NCBI RefSeq assembly: GCF_004116725.1
Contig: NZ_PDKG01000002.1
Location: 62,001 to 126,000, forward strand
Reading direction: 5' to 3'
Length of the DNA stretch: 64,000 bases
Source: Arcobacter sp. CECT 8986
GTDB taxonomy: Bacteria > Campylobacterota > Campylobacteria > Campylobacterales > Arcobacteraceae
This document shows, in pieces, positions 8,605-17,922 of this stretch (within the stretch, counting starts at the first letter, position 1; each line of letters begins with the position of its first letter). Made by a program: the position numbers and the translations under genes. The notes beneath the pieces are model-generated. The model saw only the letters and a list, made by a program, of their open reading frames with translations. It was not told the origin of the DNA and did no database searches.

Positions 8605-8972
8605 TGATTCAAAGTTTTACTAGATTAAACGTAGCTGATAATACTGGTGCAAAAGAGATTATGTGTATCAAAGTTTTAGGTGGTTCTAAAAGAAGATACG
8701 CAACAGTTGGTGACGTTATCGTTGCTTCTGTAAAAAAAGCTCTTCCAACTGGTAAAGTTAAAAAAGGTCAAGTTGTTAAAGCAGTAGTTGTAAGAACACA
8801 TAAAGAAGTTCAAAGAGAAAATGGATCTTTAATTAGATTTGATGATAATGCTGCAGTTATCCTTGATGCTAAAAAAGAACCAATTGGAACAAGAATTTTT
8901 GGACCTGTAGCTAGAGAAGTTAGATATTCAGGTTTTATGAAAATTGTTTCACTTGCTCCGGAGGTATTATAA
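8604..8972 (+). CDS. rplN: 50S ribosomal protein L14
   Basis: 122 residues, the invariant L14 length. [40 protein letters not shown] and [13 protein letters not shown] are diagnostic. L14 forms an intersubunit bridge and is the binding site of the silencing factor RsfS. The ribosome site for rplX (GGAGG) lies within its last codons. Confidence 0.98.
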   Translation: MIQSFTRLNVADNTGAKEIMCIKVLGGSKRRYATVGDVIVASVKKALPTGKVKKGQVVKAVVVRTHKEVQRENGSLIRFDDNAAVILDAKKEPIGTRIFGPVAREVRYSGFMKIVSLAPEVL

Positions 8973-8974
8973 TT

Positions 8975-9211
8975 ATGGCTATTAAATTAAAAATTAAAAA
9001 AGGTGATACTGTAAAAATTATCGCTGGTGACGACAAAGGTAAAACTGGTGAAGTTTTACAAGTGTTACCAAAACAAAATAAAGTAATCGTAAAAGATTGC
9101 AAAGTAGCTAAAAAAACTGTTAAACCATCAGAAGAAAATAAAGATGGTGGATTTGTTAACAAAGAGATGCCTATTGATATCTCAAATGTAGCAAAAGTAG
9201 AAGGTAAATAA
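8975..9211 (+). CDS. rplX: 50S ribosomal protein L24
   Basis: 78 residues with the KOW motif [20 protein letters not shown] near the N-terminus. Shorter than the ~104 residues of E. coli L24, as I expect for this phylum. L24 is one of the two initiators of 50S assembly. Two bases separate it from the genes on either side. Confidence 0.97.
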   Translation: MAIKLKIKKGDTVKIIAGDDKGKTGEVLQVLPKQNKVIVKDCKVAKKTVKPSEENKDGGFVNKEMPIDISNVAKVEGK

Positions 9212-9213
9212 TT

Positions 9214-9762
9214 ATGGCAGCAAGATTATTAGAAAAATATAAAAATGAAATAAAACCAGCTTTAGAAGCAGAGTTCCCAAAAAACAAAATGTTAACTGCA
9301 AAGTTAGATAAAGTAGTTATCTCTGTTGGTGCGGGTGAAGCTATGAAAGATAGTAAATTAATGCAAAACATTCAAGATACTATCTCTTTAATTTCTGGTC
9401 AACACGCAGTTAAAGTTATCGCTAAAAAATCAGTTGCTGGTTTTAAAGTAAGAGAAGGTTCACCAGTAGGAGTTAAAGTAACTCTAAGAGGTGAAAATAT
9501 GTATAATTTCTTAGATAAACTTTGTTCAATTGCATTACCTAGAGTAAAAGACTTTAGAGGTCTTAAAAGAAATGGATTTGATGGTCAAGGAAACTTTAAC
9601 TTCGGTTTAGACGAGCAGTTAATGTTCCCAGAAGTAGTTTATGATAACATTATCAAAACTCACGGTATGAATATTTCAATTTCTACAAGTGCAGATAATG
9701 ATGCTGAAGCTTTCAGATTATTAGAGCTTGTTGGAATTCCATTTACTAAAGGAAGAGCGTAA
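9214..9762 (+). CDS. rplE: 50S ribosomal protein L5
   Basis: 182 residues. [20 protein letters not shown] and the C-terminal [20 protein letters not shown] region identify L5, which with 5S rRNA and L18 forms the central protuberance. Its final A is shared with the rpsN start (TAATG at 9760-9764). Confidence 0.98.
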   Translation: MAARLLEKYKNEIKPALEAEFPKNKMLTAKLDKVVISVGAGEAMKDSKLMQNIQDTISLISGQHAVKVIAKKSVAGFKVREGSPVGVKVTLRGENMYNFLDKLCSIALPRVKDFRGLKRNGFDGQGNFNFGLDEQLMFPEVVYDNIIKTHGMNISISTSADNDAEAFRLLELVGIPFTKGRA

Positions 9763-9947
9763 TGGCAAAGAAATCTATGATTGCTAAACAAAAGAGAACT
9801 CCTAAGTTCTCTTCAAGAGCATATACAAGATGTTCAGTGTGTGGAAGACCACACTCAGTATACAAAGATTTTGGTCTTTGTAGAGTTTGTTTAAGAAAAA
9901 TGGCTAACGACGGGTTACTTCCTGGTGTTAGAAAATCTAGTTGGTAG
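9762..9947 (+). CDS. rpsN: 30S ribosomal protein S14, zinc-binding type
   Basis: 61 residues, the short form. Two CxxC pairs ([20 protein letters not shown]) form a zinc ribbon, so this is the C+ (type Z) S14 rather than the longer zinc-free form. S14 assembles in the 30S head. Overlaps rplE by one base. No zinc-free paralogue lies in the window. Confidence 0.97.
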   Translation: MAKKSMIAKQKRTPKFSSRAYTRCSVCGRPHSVYKDFGLCRVCLRKMANDGLLPGVRKSSW

Positions 9948-9960
9948 GAGAATTTAAGCT

Positions 9961-10359
9961 ATGATGAATGATTTAATCGCAGATGCTTTAACTAGAATTA
10001 GAAATGCTGCAATGAGAAAATTAGAAGTTGCAACATTATTACACTCTAATGCAGTTGTAGGTATTCTAGAAGTATTACAACAAAAAGAGTATATTGAAAG
10101 TTACAAAGTTATCGATGGTGAGAGCAACAAAAAAACTGTACAAGTTACATTAAAATATGATGATAATGATAACTCTGTAATCAATGAACTAAAAAGAGTT
10201 TCTAAACCTGGAAGAAGAGTTTATAAATCTTTTGATGAATTAAAAAACTTTAAAAGTGGATACGGTACTATTATTGTTACAACTAACAAAGGTATCATTG
10301 CTAACGATGAAGCTTATGCTTCAAAAGTTGGTGGTGAAGTACTGTGTACAGTATGGTAG
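9961..10359 (+). CDS. rpsH: 30S ribosomal protein S8
   Basis: 132 residues. [20 protein letters not shown] corresponds to the usual MxNDxIADxLTRIRNA start, supporting ATG 9961 over 9964; GGAG lies upstream. The C-terminal half has the conserved SKPGRRVY and [11 protein letters not shown], ending [10 protein letters not shown]8 binds the 16S central domain and in E. coli represses the spc operon; whether it does here is unknown. Confidence 0.98.
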   Translation: MMNDLIADALTRIRNAAMRKLEVATLLHSNAVVGILEVLQQKEYIESYKVIDGESNKKTVQVTLKYDDNDNSVINELKRVSKPGRRVYKSFDELKNFKSGYGTIIVTTNKGIIANDEAYASKVGGEVLCTVW

Positions 10360-10368
10360 GAGAGTGTA

Positions 10369-10902
10369 ATGTCTAGAATTGGAAAAAAACCTATCTCAAT
10401 ACCAAATGGAATTGAAGTATCTGTTGAAGGTACAGTTGTAAACGTTAAAAAAGGAAGTAAAGTTTCTTCTATTGAAACTCACGGTAGAGTTGAAATCGAA
10501 GTTGCTGATAGCCAAGTAGTTCTTACAAAAGTTGGAGAAGAAAAAGAAGCTGCAGCTTTCTGGGGAACTTATAGAGCATTAATTAATAACGCTGTAGAGG
10601 GTCTTGAAAAAGGATTCTCTAAATCTTTAGAAATCAACGGTGTTGGTTATAGAGCAGCTGTTAAAGGTAAAGTTCTTGAGCTACAATTAGGATACTCTCA
10701 CCCAATCAATTACGATATCCCTGAGGGATTAGAAATTAGCGTTGAGAAAAACTTAATTCACGTAAAAGGTGCTGACAAACAACAAGTTGGTCAAGCTGCT
10801 GCAATTATTAGAGGCTTTAGAAAACCAGAACCATACAAAGGTAAAGGTGTTAAATATGTTGAAGAGCATATTGTAAGAAAAGCCGGTAAAACTGCGAAGT
10901 AA
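10369..10902 (+). CDS. rplF: 50S ribosomal protein L6
   Basis: 177 residues, normal length. [17 protein letters not shown] start, [20 protein letters not shown] and the C-terminal [16 protein letters not shown] signature mark L6, located by the factor-binding stalk base. TAGGAGAGTGT supplies the ribosome site. Confidence 0.98.
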   Translation: MSRIGKKPISIPNGIEVSVEGTVVNVKKGSKVSSIETHGRVEIEVADSQVVLTKVGEEKEAAAFWGTYRALINNAVEGLEKGFSKSLEINGVGYRAAVKGKVLELQLGYSHPINYDIPEGLEISVEKNLIHVKGADKQQVGQAAAIIRGFRKPEPYKGKGVKYVEEHIVRKAGKTAK

Positions 10903-10912
10903 GGTGTGAGTA

Positions 10913-11272
10913 ATGAGTAGAGCAAAAGAAATAGCAAAAAAGAATGCTTTAAGATTAAGAAGAAAAAGAAGAGTTAGAGGTAATATCACTGGTACTAGTG
11001 AAAAACCAAGAGTTACTATTACAAAATCTAACAAATATGTTTCAGCACAAGTTATTGACGATGTTGCTGGTAACACTTTAGCTGCAGTAAGTTCTAAAAC
11101 TTTAGGATTAAGCGTAACTAAAGAGAGTGCTTCTAAAGCAGCTGCTAAATTAGCAGAAGATTTAAAAGCAAAAAATATAGATACTGTTGTTTTTGATAGA
11201 AATGGATATCTGTATCATGGTGTGGTTGCAGCATTTGCTGATGCACTTAGAGAAAATGGAATTAAACTATAA
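10913..11272 (+). CDS. rplR: 50S ribosomal protein L18
   Basis: 119 residues. The Arg/Lys-rich head LRLRRKRRVRGNITGTSEKP binds 5S rRNA, and YLYHGVVAAFADALRENGIK is the typical end of L18. With L5 it fixes 5S rRNA in the central protuberance. Ten bases after rplF. Confidence 0.98.
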   Translation: MSRAKEIAKKNALRLRRKRRVRGNITGTSEKPRVTITKSNKYVSAQVIDDVAGNTLAAVSSKTLGLSVTKESASKAAAKLAEDLKAKNIDTVVFDRNGYLYHGVVAAFADALRENGIKL

Positions 11273-11278
11273 GGGTTA

Positions 11279-11725
11279 ATGATGGCAGCAGTAAATAGAG
11301 AAGATTTTCAAGAAGCAATCGTTAAAATCGGAAGAGTAACAAAAGTTGTAAAGGGTGGTAGAAGATTCAGATTTACAGCTTTAGTTGTTGTTGGTGATAA
11401 AAATGGTACAGTAGGTTTTGGAACTGGTAAAGCAAAAGAGGTTCCAGATGCGATTAAAAAAGCTTTAGATGATGCATTCAAATCATTAGTAAAAGTTTCT
11501 ATTAAAGGAACTACAATTGCTCATGATATTGAACATAAATATAACTCAAGTAAAATTTTACTTAAACCAGCATCAGAAGGTACAGGGCTTATCGCAGGTG
11601 GTGCAGCTAGACCAGTACTAGAATTATCAGGTGTTAAAGATATTATTGCAAAATCTTTAGGATCAAACAATCCAAATAACCTTGTGCAAGCTACAGTAGA
11701 AGCTTTAGCTAGAATTAAAGGATAA
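11279..11725 (+). CDS. rpsE: 30S ribosomal protein S5
   Basis: 148 residues. [30 protein letters not shown] contains the S5 double-stranded RNA-binding fold, and the C-terminal part has [20 protein letters not shown]5 acts in decoding fidelity. Two adjacent ATGs (11279, 11282) follow AAGGG at 11271-11275; the second has the better spacing, so the true protein may be one residue shorter. Confidence 0.98.
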   Translation: MMAAVNREDFQEAIVKIGRVTKVVKGGRRFRFTALVVVGDKNGTVGFGTGKAKEVPDAIKKALDDAFKSLVKVSIKGTTIAHDIEHKYNSSKILLKPASEGTGLIAGGAARPVLELSGVKDIIAKSLGSNNPNNLVQATVEALARIKG

Positions 11726-11729
11726 TTAG

Positions 11730-12128
11730 ATGGCATTAAATAATTTACAACCAGCTGAAGGTAGTACTAAAAACGTAAAAAGAGTTGGTAGAGGTCAAGG
11801 TTCAGGAATGGGTAAGACTTCTACTAAAGGTCAAAAAGGTCAAAAATCTAGATCTGGATTTAAAAATAAAAGAGGTTTCGAGGGTGGTCAACAACCATTA
11901 CACAGAAGACTTCCAAAAGTAGGATTCTTTTCAAGAGTTGCTAAACCTTATTCAATTAACGTTGATAAAGTTAAAGCAATTGCAGAACTAGATGAAATTA
12001 CTTTAGAAAATATTAAATCTGTTCATAAATTATCTAAAGCAGTTACAAAAGTTAAATTAATTGGAGCGGCTGCTAAAGATTTAGCATCAAAAATTAAAGA
12101 CGAAAACGTAACAACTACTGGAAAATAA
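11730..12128 (+). CDS. rplO: 50S ribosomal protein L15
   Basis: 132 residues. [20 protein letters not shown] followed by the Gly/Lys/Arg-rich loop and [11 protein letters not shown] define L15, a late 50S assembly protein. Two bases separate its stop from secY, the usual arrangement. Confidence 0.98.
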   Translation: MALNNLQPAEGSTKNVKRVGRGQGSGMGKTSTKGQKGQKSRSGFKNKRGFEGGQQPLHRRLPKVGFFSRVAKPYSINVDKVKAIAELDEITLENIKSVHKLSKAVTKVKLIGAAAKDLASKIKDENVTTTGK

Positions 12129-12130
12129 TT

Positions 12131-13393
12131 ATGAGTAAAGATCTTATAAATAAGATTCTTCTTACTTTAGGATTTATATTCCTTTACCGGTTACTGGCAT
12201 ATGTGCCAGTACCTGGTGTAAATATAGATGTAGTAAAAGAATTCTTTGATTCAAATGCAAATAATGCATTAGGTCTTGTTAACATGTTTAGTGGTAATGC
12301 TGTATCACGATTAAGTATTATTTCACTAGGAATTATGCCTTACATTACAGCTTCTATTATTATGGAACTTCTAGCAGCAACTTTCCCAGCACTTGGTAAA
12401 ATGAAAAAAGAGAGAGATGGGATGCAAAAATATATGCAAATCATCAGATATACTACTATTGTTATTACATTAATTCAATCAATTGGTGTTTCAATGGGAT
12501 TAAACTCTTTAACTGGTCAAGGTGGAGAAAACGCAATTTCAATTGATATGAATACTTTTATTGCAGTATCTTCAATATCAATGTTGACAGGAACAATGTT
12601 ATTAATGTGGATTGGTGAACAAATTACTCAAAAAGGTATTGGAAATGGTATTTCTTTAATTATCTTTGCCGGTATTGTTTCAGCTATTCCAGGTGCAATT
12701 GGTGGTACAGTTGATTTAGTTAATAATGGACAAATGAACTTTTTAACAGTAATTGCAATATTAGTAGTTATTTTTGCTACTGTTGGTGCAATTATTTATG
12801 TGGAATTAGGGGAAAGAAGAGTACCTGTTTCATATTCAAGAAAAGTTATGATGCAAAACCAAAACAAAAGAGTTATGAATTATATTCCTATTAAAGTAAA
12901 CCTTTCAGGTGTAATTCCAGCTATCTTTGCATCAGCAATTTTGATGTTCCCTGCAACTGTGTTACAAGGAAGTCAAAATAAAATTTTAGTAGCTATTGCG
13001 GATTTTTTAAGTCCTAGTAGTTATACATTCAATATTATTATGTTTTTACTAGTAGTATTTTTTGCATTTTTCTATGCAAGTATTACTTTTAATGCAAAAG
13101 ATATTGCAGACAATTTAAAAAGACAAGGTGGATTTATCCCAGGTGTTAGACCAGGTGCATCTACATCTAACTTCTTAAATGAAGTGGCTGGTAGATTAAC
13201 TTTATGGGGTTCTTTATATCTTGCAGCAATTTCAACATTTCCATGGTTATTAGTTAAAGCTATGGGTGTTCCATTTTATTTTGGTGGTGTTGCAGTTTTA
13301 ATCGTTGTTCAAGTTGCTATTGATACAATGAGAAAAATTGAAGCACAACAATATACTAGTAAGTATGAAACGCTAAGTGCAGTTGGTCTATAA
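12131..13393 (+). CDS. secY: Preprotein translocase subunit SecY
   Basis: 420 residues with about ten hydrophobic segments, the SecY pore architecture. Conserved stretches include RLLAYVPVPGVN near the first membrane helix, MPYITASIIMELL, and the cytoplasmic loop YVELGERRVPVSYSRK, followed by RPG near residue 340 (GFIPGVRPG). SecY forms the protein-conducting channel with SecE and SecG. It is translationally linked to rplO and map by two-base gaps. No truncation seen. Confidence 0.98.
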   Translation: MSKDLINKILLTLGFIFLYRLLAYVPVPGVNIDVVKEFFDSNANNALGLVNMFSGNAVSRLSIISLGIMPYITASIIMELLAATFPALGKMKKERDGMQKYMQIIRYTTIVITLIQSIGVSMGLNSLTGQGGENAISIDMNTFIAVSSISMLTGTMLLMWIGEQITQKGIGNGISLIIFAGIVSAIPGAIGGTVDLVNNGQMNFLTVIAILVVIFATVGAIIYVELGERRVPVSYSRKVMMQNQNKRVMNYIPIKVNLSGVIPAIFASAILMFPATVLQGSQNKILVAIADFLSPSSYTFNIIMFLLVVFFAFFYASITFNAKDIADNLKRQGGFIPGVRPGASTSNFLNEVAGRLTLWGSLYLAAISTFPWLLVKAMGVPFYFGGVAVLIVVQVAIDTMRKIEAQQYTSKYETLSAVGL

Positions 13394-13395
13394 TT

Positions 13396-14172
13396 ATGGC
13401 AATTGCAATTAGAAAACCAAATGAAATACAAAAACTTCGCGACGCTAATGTTATCGTCGCGAAAACTTTGAATTATCTAAGAGAAAATGTTAAGCCAGGT
13501 ATGACGTTAAAAGATGTTGATATCATGGGTGAAAATTTTATTCTAGAACATGGTGCTAGACCATCTTTCAAAGGACTTTATGGTTTCCCAGGTGCTATTT
13601 GTACCTCACTAAATGAAGTTATTATTCATGGTATTCCTGATGATACTGTTTTAAAAGAAGGCGATATTTTAGGTATTGACATTGGAACAGAATTAGATGG
13701 ATGGTATGGTGATGCTGCTATTACAATGCCAATCGGCAAAATTTCAAAAGAAGATGAAGAACTTATTGCTTGTTCAAAAGATTCATTACTTTATGCAATT
13801 AGTATAATTAAAGAAGGTATGAGATTTAAAGAACTTTCAAAAGCAATTGAAGACTTTATTGTAGCAAGAGGTTATCAACCACTTGTAAGATTTTGTGGAC
13901 ATGGTATTGGTAAAAAGCCACATGATGAACCAGAAATTCCAAACTATTTAGAAAATGGAAGTCCAAAATCTGGACCAAAAATAAAAAATGGTATGGTATT
14001 TTGTATAGAACCAATGATTTGTCATGAAGGAAGAGAACCAGTTATTTTAGAAAATGATTGGGATGTAGTTTCAGAAGATGGATTAAGAGGTAGTCATTAT
14101 GAGCACACAGTTGCTGTTGTTAATGGTAAAGCAGAAATTTTAAGTACAGTAGATAATCAGGGAGAACACTAA
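13396..14172 (+). CDS. map: Methionine aminopeptidase, type I
   Basis: 258 residues. Removes the initiator Met from nascent proteins in the cytoplasm. The dinuclear metal ligands are visible: Asp pair in [17 protein letters not shown], His in [16 protein letters not shown], Glu in VFCIEPMI and Glu in HYEHTVAV. Follows secY after two bases and precedes infA after one, the standard order. Relevant to the SRAP protein at 31.4 kb, whose Pro2 would be exposed by this enzyme. Confidence 0.97.
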   Translation: MAIAIRKPNEIQKLRDANVIVAKTLNYLRENVKPGMTLKDVDIMGENFILEHGARPSFKGLYGFPGAICTSLNEVIIHGIPDDTVLKEGDILGIDIGTELDGWYGDAAITMPIGKISKEDEELIACSKDSLLYAISIIKEGMRFKELSKAIEDFIVARGYQPLVRFCGHGIGKKPHDEPEIPNYLENGSPKSGPKIKNGMVFCIEPMICHEGREPVILENDWDVVSEDGLRGSHYEHTVAVVNGKAEILSTVDNQGEH

Positions 14173-14173
14173 A

Positions 14174-14392
14174 GTGGCAAAAGATGATGTAATTGTTATT
14201 GATGGTAAAGTTATAGAAGCATTACCTAATGCAATGTTTAGAGTGCAATTAGATAATGGACATGTAGTATTATGTCATATTTCAGGTAAGATGAGAATGC
14301 ATTATATTAAAATTTTACCAGGAGATACTGTGAAAGTAGAAATTACTCCTTATTCATTAGATAAGGGTAGAATTACTCACAGATATAAGTAA
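14174..14392 (+). CDS. infA: Translation initiation factor IF-1
   Basis: 72 residues beginning at GTG (14174): [20 protein letters not shown] with the OB-fold [21 protein letters not shown]-1 binds the 30S A site during initiation. It is the last gene of this transcript: a strong terminator follows at once, so rpmJ, rpsM, rpsK, rpsD, rpoA and rplQ are not linked here. Confidence 0.98.
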   Translation: MAKDDVIVIDGKVIEALPNAMFRVQLDNGHVVLCHISGKMRMHYIKILPGDTVKVEITPYSLDKGRITHRYK

Positions 14393-14400
14393 ATTTAATA

Positions 14401-14439
14401 AAAAGAGGTAGTTACTTATAATTCTTACCTCTTTTTTTT
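14401..14439 (+). terminator. Intrinsic terminator of the ribosomal operon
   Basis: AAAAGAGGTA (14401-14410) pairs with TACCTCTTTT (14426-14435), and the descending arm runs into eight consecutive T. Perfect 10-bp stem, 15-base loop, nine bases after the infA stop. Confidence 0.93.
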
Positions 14440-14493
14440 ATATTTTTAGAATAATCTTGATAAAATAAGCTAAAAAAATATTAGAGTTTATTT

Positions 14494-15750
14494 ATGAAAG
14501 ATATTAAAAAAATTATAAAAGATACAATCAAAAGCCTTTCTAAAGACGATGAAGTACCTACACCATCGTATTATGAAAAAGAATTCTTCAAACAAGCAAA
14601 ACTTTTTAATTATCAATTTACTGAACAAAATGAGTTCGAAAATATATTTAAAAGCCTAAGTGAAGAAGAACAACTATTTATAAGAGAAAATAATATAACA
14701 ACTTTTTATGAACTTACATTTATTCTTTTAAAGCGTGTAAAGAATAAAGATTTGATTACTTTTTTAGACCATTTAGACTATTTTTTAATTCCTTCAATTG
14801 ACCATAAAATAGAAAATAGAATAAAAATACTAAAAGATGAACTTTTAAAAGAACCTCAAAAACTTGTAAAAAATAGCACTATTAATAGATTAAGAAAATT
14901 TACGACTGAAAGAATACAAAGAGATAAAGTTGTAGTACAAGAAAAAGCAAAAGATGTAAAAAAAGTAATTGGATTAATGGGAAAATATTTTGACAAATGT
15001 ATTTTGCAAAGTGATGATACTACAAAAGAATTAACTATGATTAAATCAGAGCTTGAAGCTTTAGAGTTATCTCAACACTCTGCTCGTGATTTAGCAATGA
15101 TACAAAGTAAATTAATTGATAGTGTATATAAACTTGAAAATAGTATTGAAGATAGTCAAAAAGAGTTATTTAAAGGTCAAAAAGATTGTGTATATCTTCA
15201 AAAACAAGTAAATAAATTACAAAAAGAGCTAGATGAAGTTAGTCAAGAAAAAGATATTGATTTTTTAACTGGTATAAATAATAGACGTGCTTTTATTTCT
15301 GAAATTGACAAAATAGAAAATGAGTATGAAATATTTAAATCAAAATATGCAATTATATTTTATGATATTGACCATTTTAAATCAATAAATGATAATTATG
15401 GATTTGATTGTGGAGATACAATTCTTTCTACATTTGCTACTATATTAAAAAAACTTACAAGAGAAGAAGATGTAATTTGTAGATATACAAGTGAAAAATT
15501 TGTCTCTTTGATTCACTATACACAAGAAGATGAAGTAATAGCTTATTTAAAAAGAGTACAAAATATAATCTCAACAAATAAATTTGTTCATAAAGATATA
15601 AAATTAAAAGTGAAATTTTGTGCAAGTTTAGTTTATAGAAATAAATATACAAACTACAAAGAAGCTATTGATTATGCTGAAGCACTATTAAATAAAGCTA
15701 AACATGAAGGAAGAAATAAAATCATGTTGGACACTGGTTTTTGCCTGTAA
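14494..15750 (+). CDS. GGDEF-fold protein with degenerate active site
   Basis: 418 residues, no membrane segment. Residues 1-~245 are helical with a coiled coil (SQKELFKGQK to LDEVSQEK); residues ~255-415 have the GGDEF fold: DFLTGINNRRAF, FYDIDHFKSINDNYG. Where an active diguanylate cyclase has R-x-GG(D/E)EF this protein reads RYTSEKF (residues 330-336), so both signature glycines and the second acidic residue are missing. The fold is certain, cyclase activity is unlikely, and a role as c-di-GMP/GTP sensor or regulator is inference. It has its own leader after the infA terminator. Confidence 0.85.
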   Translation: MKDIKKIIKDTIKSLSKDDEVPTPSYYEKEFFKQAKLFNYQFTEQNEFENIFKSLSEEEQLFIRENNITTFYELTFILLKRVKNKDLITFLDHLDYFLIPSIDHKIENRIKILKDELLKEPQKLVKNSTINRLRKFTTERIQRDKVVVQEKAKDVKKVIGLMGKYFDKCILQSDDTTKELTMIKSELEALELSQHSARDLAMIQSKLIDSVYKLENSIEDSQKELFKGQKDCVYLQKQVNKLQKELDEVSQEKDIDFLTGINNRRAFISEIDKIENEYEIFKSKYAIIFYDIDHFKSINDNYGFDCGDTILSTFATILKKLTREEDVICRYTSEKFVSLIHYTQEDEVIAYLKRVQNIISTNKFVHKDIKLKVKFCASLVYRNKYTNYKEAIDYAEALLNKAKHEGRNKIMLDTGFCL

Positions 15751-15755
15751 AAAAA

Positions 15756-15971
15756 CTAGTGTAACTTTGATTTTATAAAATTTATCTCTTCTTCCAACTT
15801 GTTTTTATGTTTAACCATAATTTGCAAATTTTTGTTAAGTAACTCTTTTTGCTTATATGATTCTAAAATAAAGTTATATAACTTAGGTCTTGTTTTTTTC
15901 CAATTATGTAGAGTTGTTTTATTTACACCTAAATCTTTTTCTAACTTTCTTAGACTTGGTAAAGTCATCAT
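15756..15971 (-). CDS. Small helix-turn-helix DNA-binding protein
   Basis: 71 residues. Residues ~5-28 (SLRKLEKDLGVNKTTLHNWK) form a helix-turn-helix like that of phage and excisionase-type repressors, followed by a long basic helix likely used for dimerisation. Two ATGs in a row (15971, 15968) follow AGGA; either can start. Its promoter region carries a perfect palindrome overlapping the -10/-35 spacer, consistent with autorepression. It converges on the GGDEF-like gene with a gap of only five bases. No phage genes are nearby. Confidence 0.75.
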   Translation of the reverse strand: MMTLPSLRKLEKDLGVNKTTLHNWKKTRPKLYNFILESYKQKELLNKNLQIMVKHKNKLEEEINFIKSKLH

Positions 15972-15991
15972 TAATCCTGTATTGTTGCTTG

Positions 15992-16019
15992 ATTATAATT
16001 GTACAATATATTGGAACAA
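15992..16019 (-). promoter_or_regulatory. Promoter with ATTGTACAAT operator for the HTH gene
   Basis: On the minus strand TTGTTC (16019-16014) and TATAAT (15997-15992) are 16 bases apart. The perfect 10-bp palindrome ATTGTACAAT (15998-16007) fills the spacer next to the -10. A half site, TATTGTAC, recurs near 16038-16045. Placement suits an autoregulatory operator; that is inference. Confidence 0.55.
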
Positions 16020-16097
16020 AAATCAATTAATTAAAATTTATTGTACTTATATATGGAATAAATCAGTGTGAAAGTAAAAATTTTGTAAAATAGGTTT

Positions 16098-16763
16098 ATG
16101 ACAAAAGCAGTTAAAAATAAAATCTTATATCAATTGAATTTTTTAAAATCTATAGGTTATGACTACCATAATAATATTGATTTAGGAAATAATGATATTA
16201 TTGATTCTTCTTTGCCTAATAATATAGCTGAATTAAAAAATATTGTACAAAATTGTTATTTATGTGATTTGTGTAAAACTAGAAAAAATGTTCTATTTGG
16301 ACAAGGAAATAGTGAAGCATCAATTATGTTTATATTAGATGAACCAAGTACAAGTGAAGATGATATAGGTGAGTTTTTTGTTGGTAAAAGTGGTGAAATA
16401 TTAAAAAATATGGTTCAAAATGTTTTGAATCTTGATATAAATGATATTTTTATTACAAATATCGTAAAGTGCAGGGGACATGAGAGTTTTACAACAGCAC
16501 ATGCAAATAGTTGTAATCCATATTTAAGTAAACAAATAGAGATTATAAATCCTATGTTAATTGTAACTTTTGGTGAGAAAGCTTATAAATATTTATCAAA
16601 TGATAACAGTAATTTTGAGCAAGTAAGAGGTAAGGTATTACCATATAAGTATTATAATATTTTACCTACATTTTCACCTAGTTTTTTACTTAGAAATCCC
16701 TCTTTAAAAAAACAGGCTTATTATGATATGTTAAAAATTAAATCTATAATGGAGATAAATTGA
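16098..16763 (+). CDS. Divergent family-4-type uracil-DNA glycosylase-like protein
   Basis: 221 residues. Four cysteines in the family-4 UDG arrangement (Cys56 and Cys59 in CDLC, then Cys125 and Cys139) suggest an iron-sulphur cluster, and GEFFVGKSGEILKNMVQNVL matches the GxPFVGxAGxLL motif. However, the uracil-binding GEAPG motif reads LDEPS (80-84), and the usual HPAYLLRNP reads SPSFLLRNP (193-201), replacing the active-site histidine by serine. Fold is secure; uracil excision may be lost or altered. The stop overlaps the TTG start of the next gene by four bases, implying co-translation. Confidence 0.8.
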   Translation: MTKAVKNKILYQLNFLKSIGYDYHNNIDLGNNDIIDSSLPNNIAELKNIVQNCYLCDLCKTRKNVLFGQGNSEASIMFILDEPSTSEDDIGEFFVGKSGEILKNMVQNVLNLDINDIFITNIVKCRGHESFTTAHANSCNPYLSKQIEIINPMLIVTFGEKAYKYLSNDNSNFEQVRGKVLPYKYYNILPTFSPSFLLRNPSLKKQAYYDMLKIKSIMEIN

Positions 16764-17878
16764 AAAATATAGTTCTTATCTTAGTTTCAATATTTTTATT
16801 TTTTGGATGTACTCCTAAACAAGAAGTACAAAAAGCACAAGAAGTAAATAATCAAGTTGTTATTGAAGAGAGTTCTGCAAAAATGGATGAAGAGAGTCAA
16901 TCTTTTGAGAACCAAACAAAAATAAATGAAGCAAAATCAATTAAAGATGAAGATTTAGATGATGATGTTTTTAAATTAGCGATAATTTATCCTTCAAATG
17001 TAGTAGGAAAATATGCAAATAACACTGTAAATACAATCACTGGTTATTTACTATATAGAAATCAAAAATTTACGATTGAGAGTTTTGATACTTCACTAGA
17101 AAGCATTGCTTCTATACAAAAAGCATATGATGAGTTAAAAGAAAAAGGCTTTAAAAAAGTTATTGCACTTTTTACAAAAACAGGTTATGATATTATGTCA
17201 AGCTTTTCGTATTCTAGCAATATGAAAGTATATTTTCCATTGATTAATGCAAGTGAAGTGTTAGCAACAAAAGATAATTTTATTTATGGTGGAATTTCAT
17301 ATTTAAATCAAATAAGATTATTACAAACACTATCAAATCAAAAAAATATTATGTTCTATCAAGATAATTATCTTGGTAAAAAATTAAAAAGTGTTTATGA
17401 AAATAGTGTAAATAATATAGAAGTAGTAAAAGAGATAAAAGTTAGAAATAATGATTATAAATCATTGGTCGATGATGAAAAACTTTTAGGTTCAACTATT
17501 ACTTTGAATACTTCTATTATCAAAACATCAATACTTTTATCGCAAATTAGAGCTTTTGAAAAAGAGCCAAATGCTATTTTGTCAACGCAGATTAACTATA
17601 ATCCATTACTAGTTTCATTAACTCAAGCAGAAGATAGAGTAAATTTTGTTATTGCAAATTCTATTGATAAAACAGATGCAAAATTAGAAGATACTTTAGA
17701 TTTACTTGGAGTTGATATTGTATATGATTGGGTAAATTACTCTTCTTTAATTGGAGTAAATCAACTTTTTGATAACAATGATAAAGAATTAATTAAGACA
17801 CAAATTGATAATAATAGAGTTGTTTATCAACCGCAATTATATAAAAATACTGAATATGGATTTCAAAAGATTAAGTAA
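16760..17878 (+). CDS. Predicted lipoprotein with periplasmic-binding-like domain
   Basis: 372 residues starting at TTG (16760), with GGAG nine bases upstream and a four-base overlap with the UDG-like gene. A 16-residue hydrophobic leader ends in the lipobox LFFGC (Cys17), so it should be lipid-anchored. Residues ~30-70 are an acidic linker. The rest alternates strands and helices (FKLAIIYPSNVVGKYANNT, KKVIALFTKTGYDIMSSFS) in the style of type-I periplasmic-binding folds, as in LpoA-like penicillin-binding-protein activators. That assignment is tentative. The following gene is aspS. Confidence 0.7.
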   Translation: MKNIVLILVSIFLFFGCTPKQEVQKAQEVNNQVVIEESSAKMDEESQSFENQTKINEAKSIKDEDLDDDVFKLAIIYPSNVVGKYANNTVNTITGYLLYRNQKFTIESFDTSLESIASIQKAYDELKEKGFKKVIALFTKTGYDIMSSFSYSSNMKVYFPLINASEVLATKDNFIYGGISYLNQIRLLQTLSNQKNIMFYQDNYLGKKLKSVYENSVNNIEVVKEIKVRNNDYKSLVDDEKLLGSTITLNTSIIKTSILLSQIRAFEKEPNAILSTQINYNPLLVSLTQAEDRVNFVIANSIDKTDAKLEDTLDLLGVDIVYDWVNYSSLIGVNQLFDNNDKELIKTQIDNNRVVYQPQLYKNTEYGFQKIK

Positions 17879-17886
17879 ATCTTAGT

Positions 17887-17892
17887 TATAAT
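17887..17892 (+). promoter_or_regulatory. Candidate -10 element of aspS
   Basis: TATAAT 36 bases before the TTG start of aspS, followed by a GC-containing discriminator (CGCG). No good -35 hexamer is seen, as is common in Campylobacterota. Confidence 0.55.
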
Positions 17893-17922
17893 CGCGAATA
17901 TTTAAAATACGGAGTTTAGAAA

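Noticed and set aside
14494-15750. Active diguanylate cyclase
   Set aside because: The signature motif reads TSEKF without either glycine.
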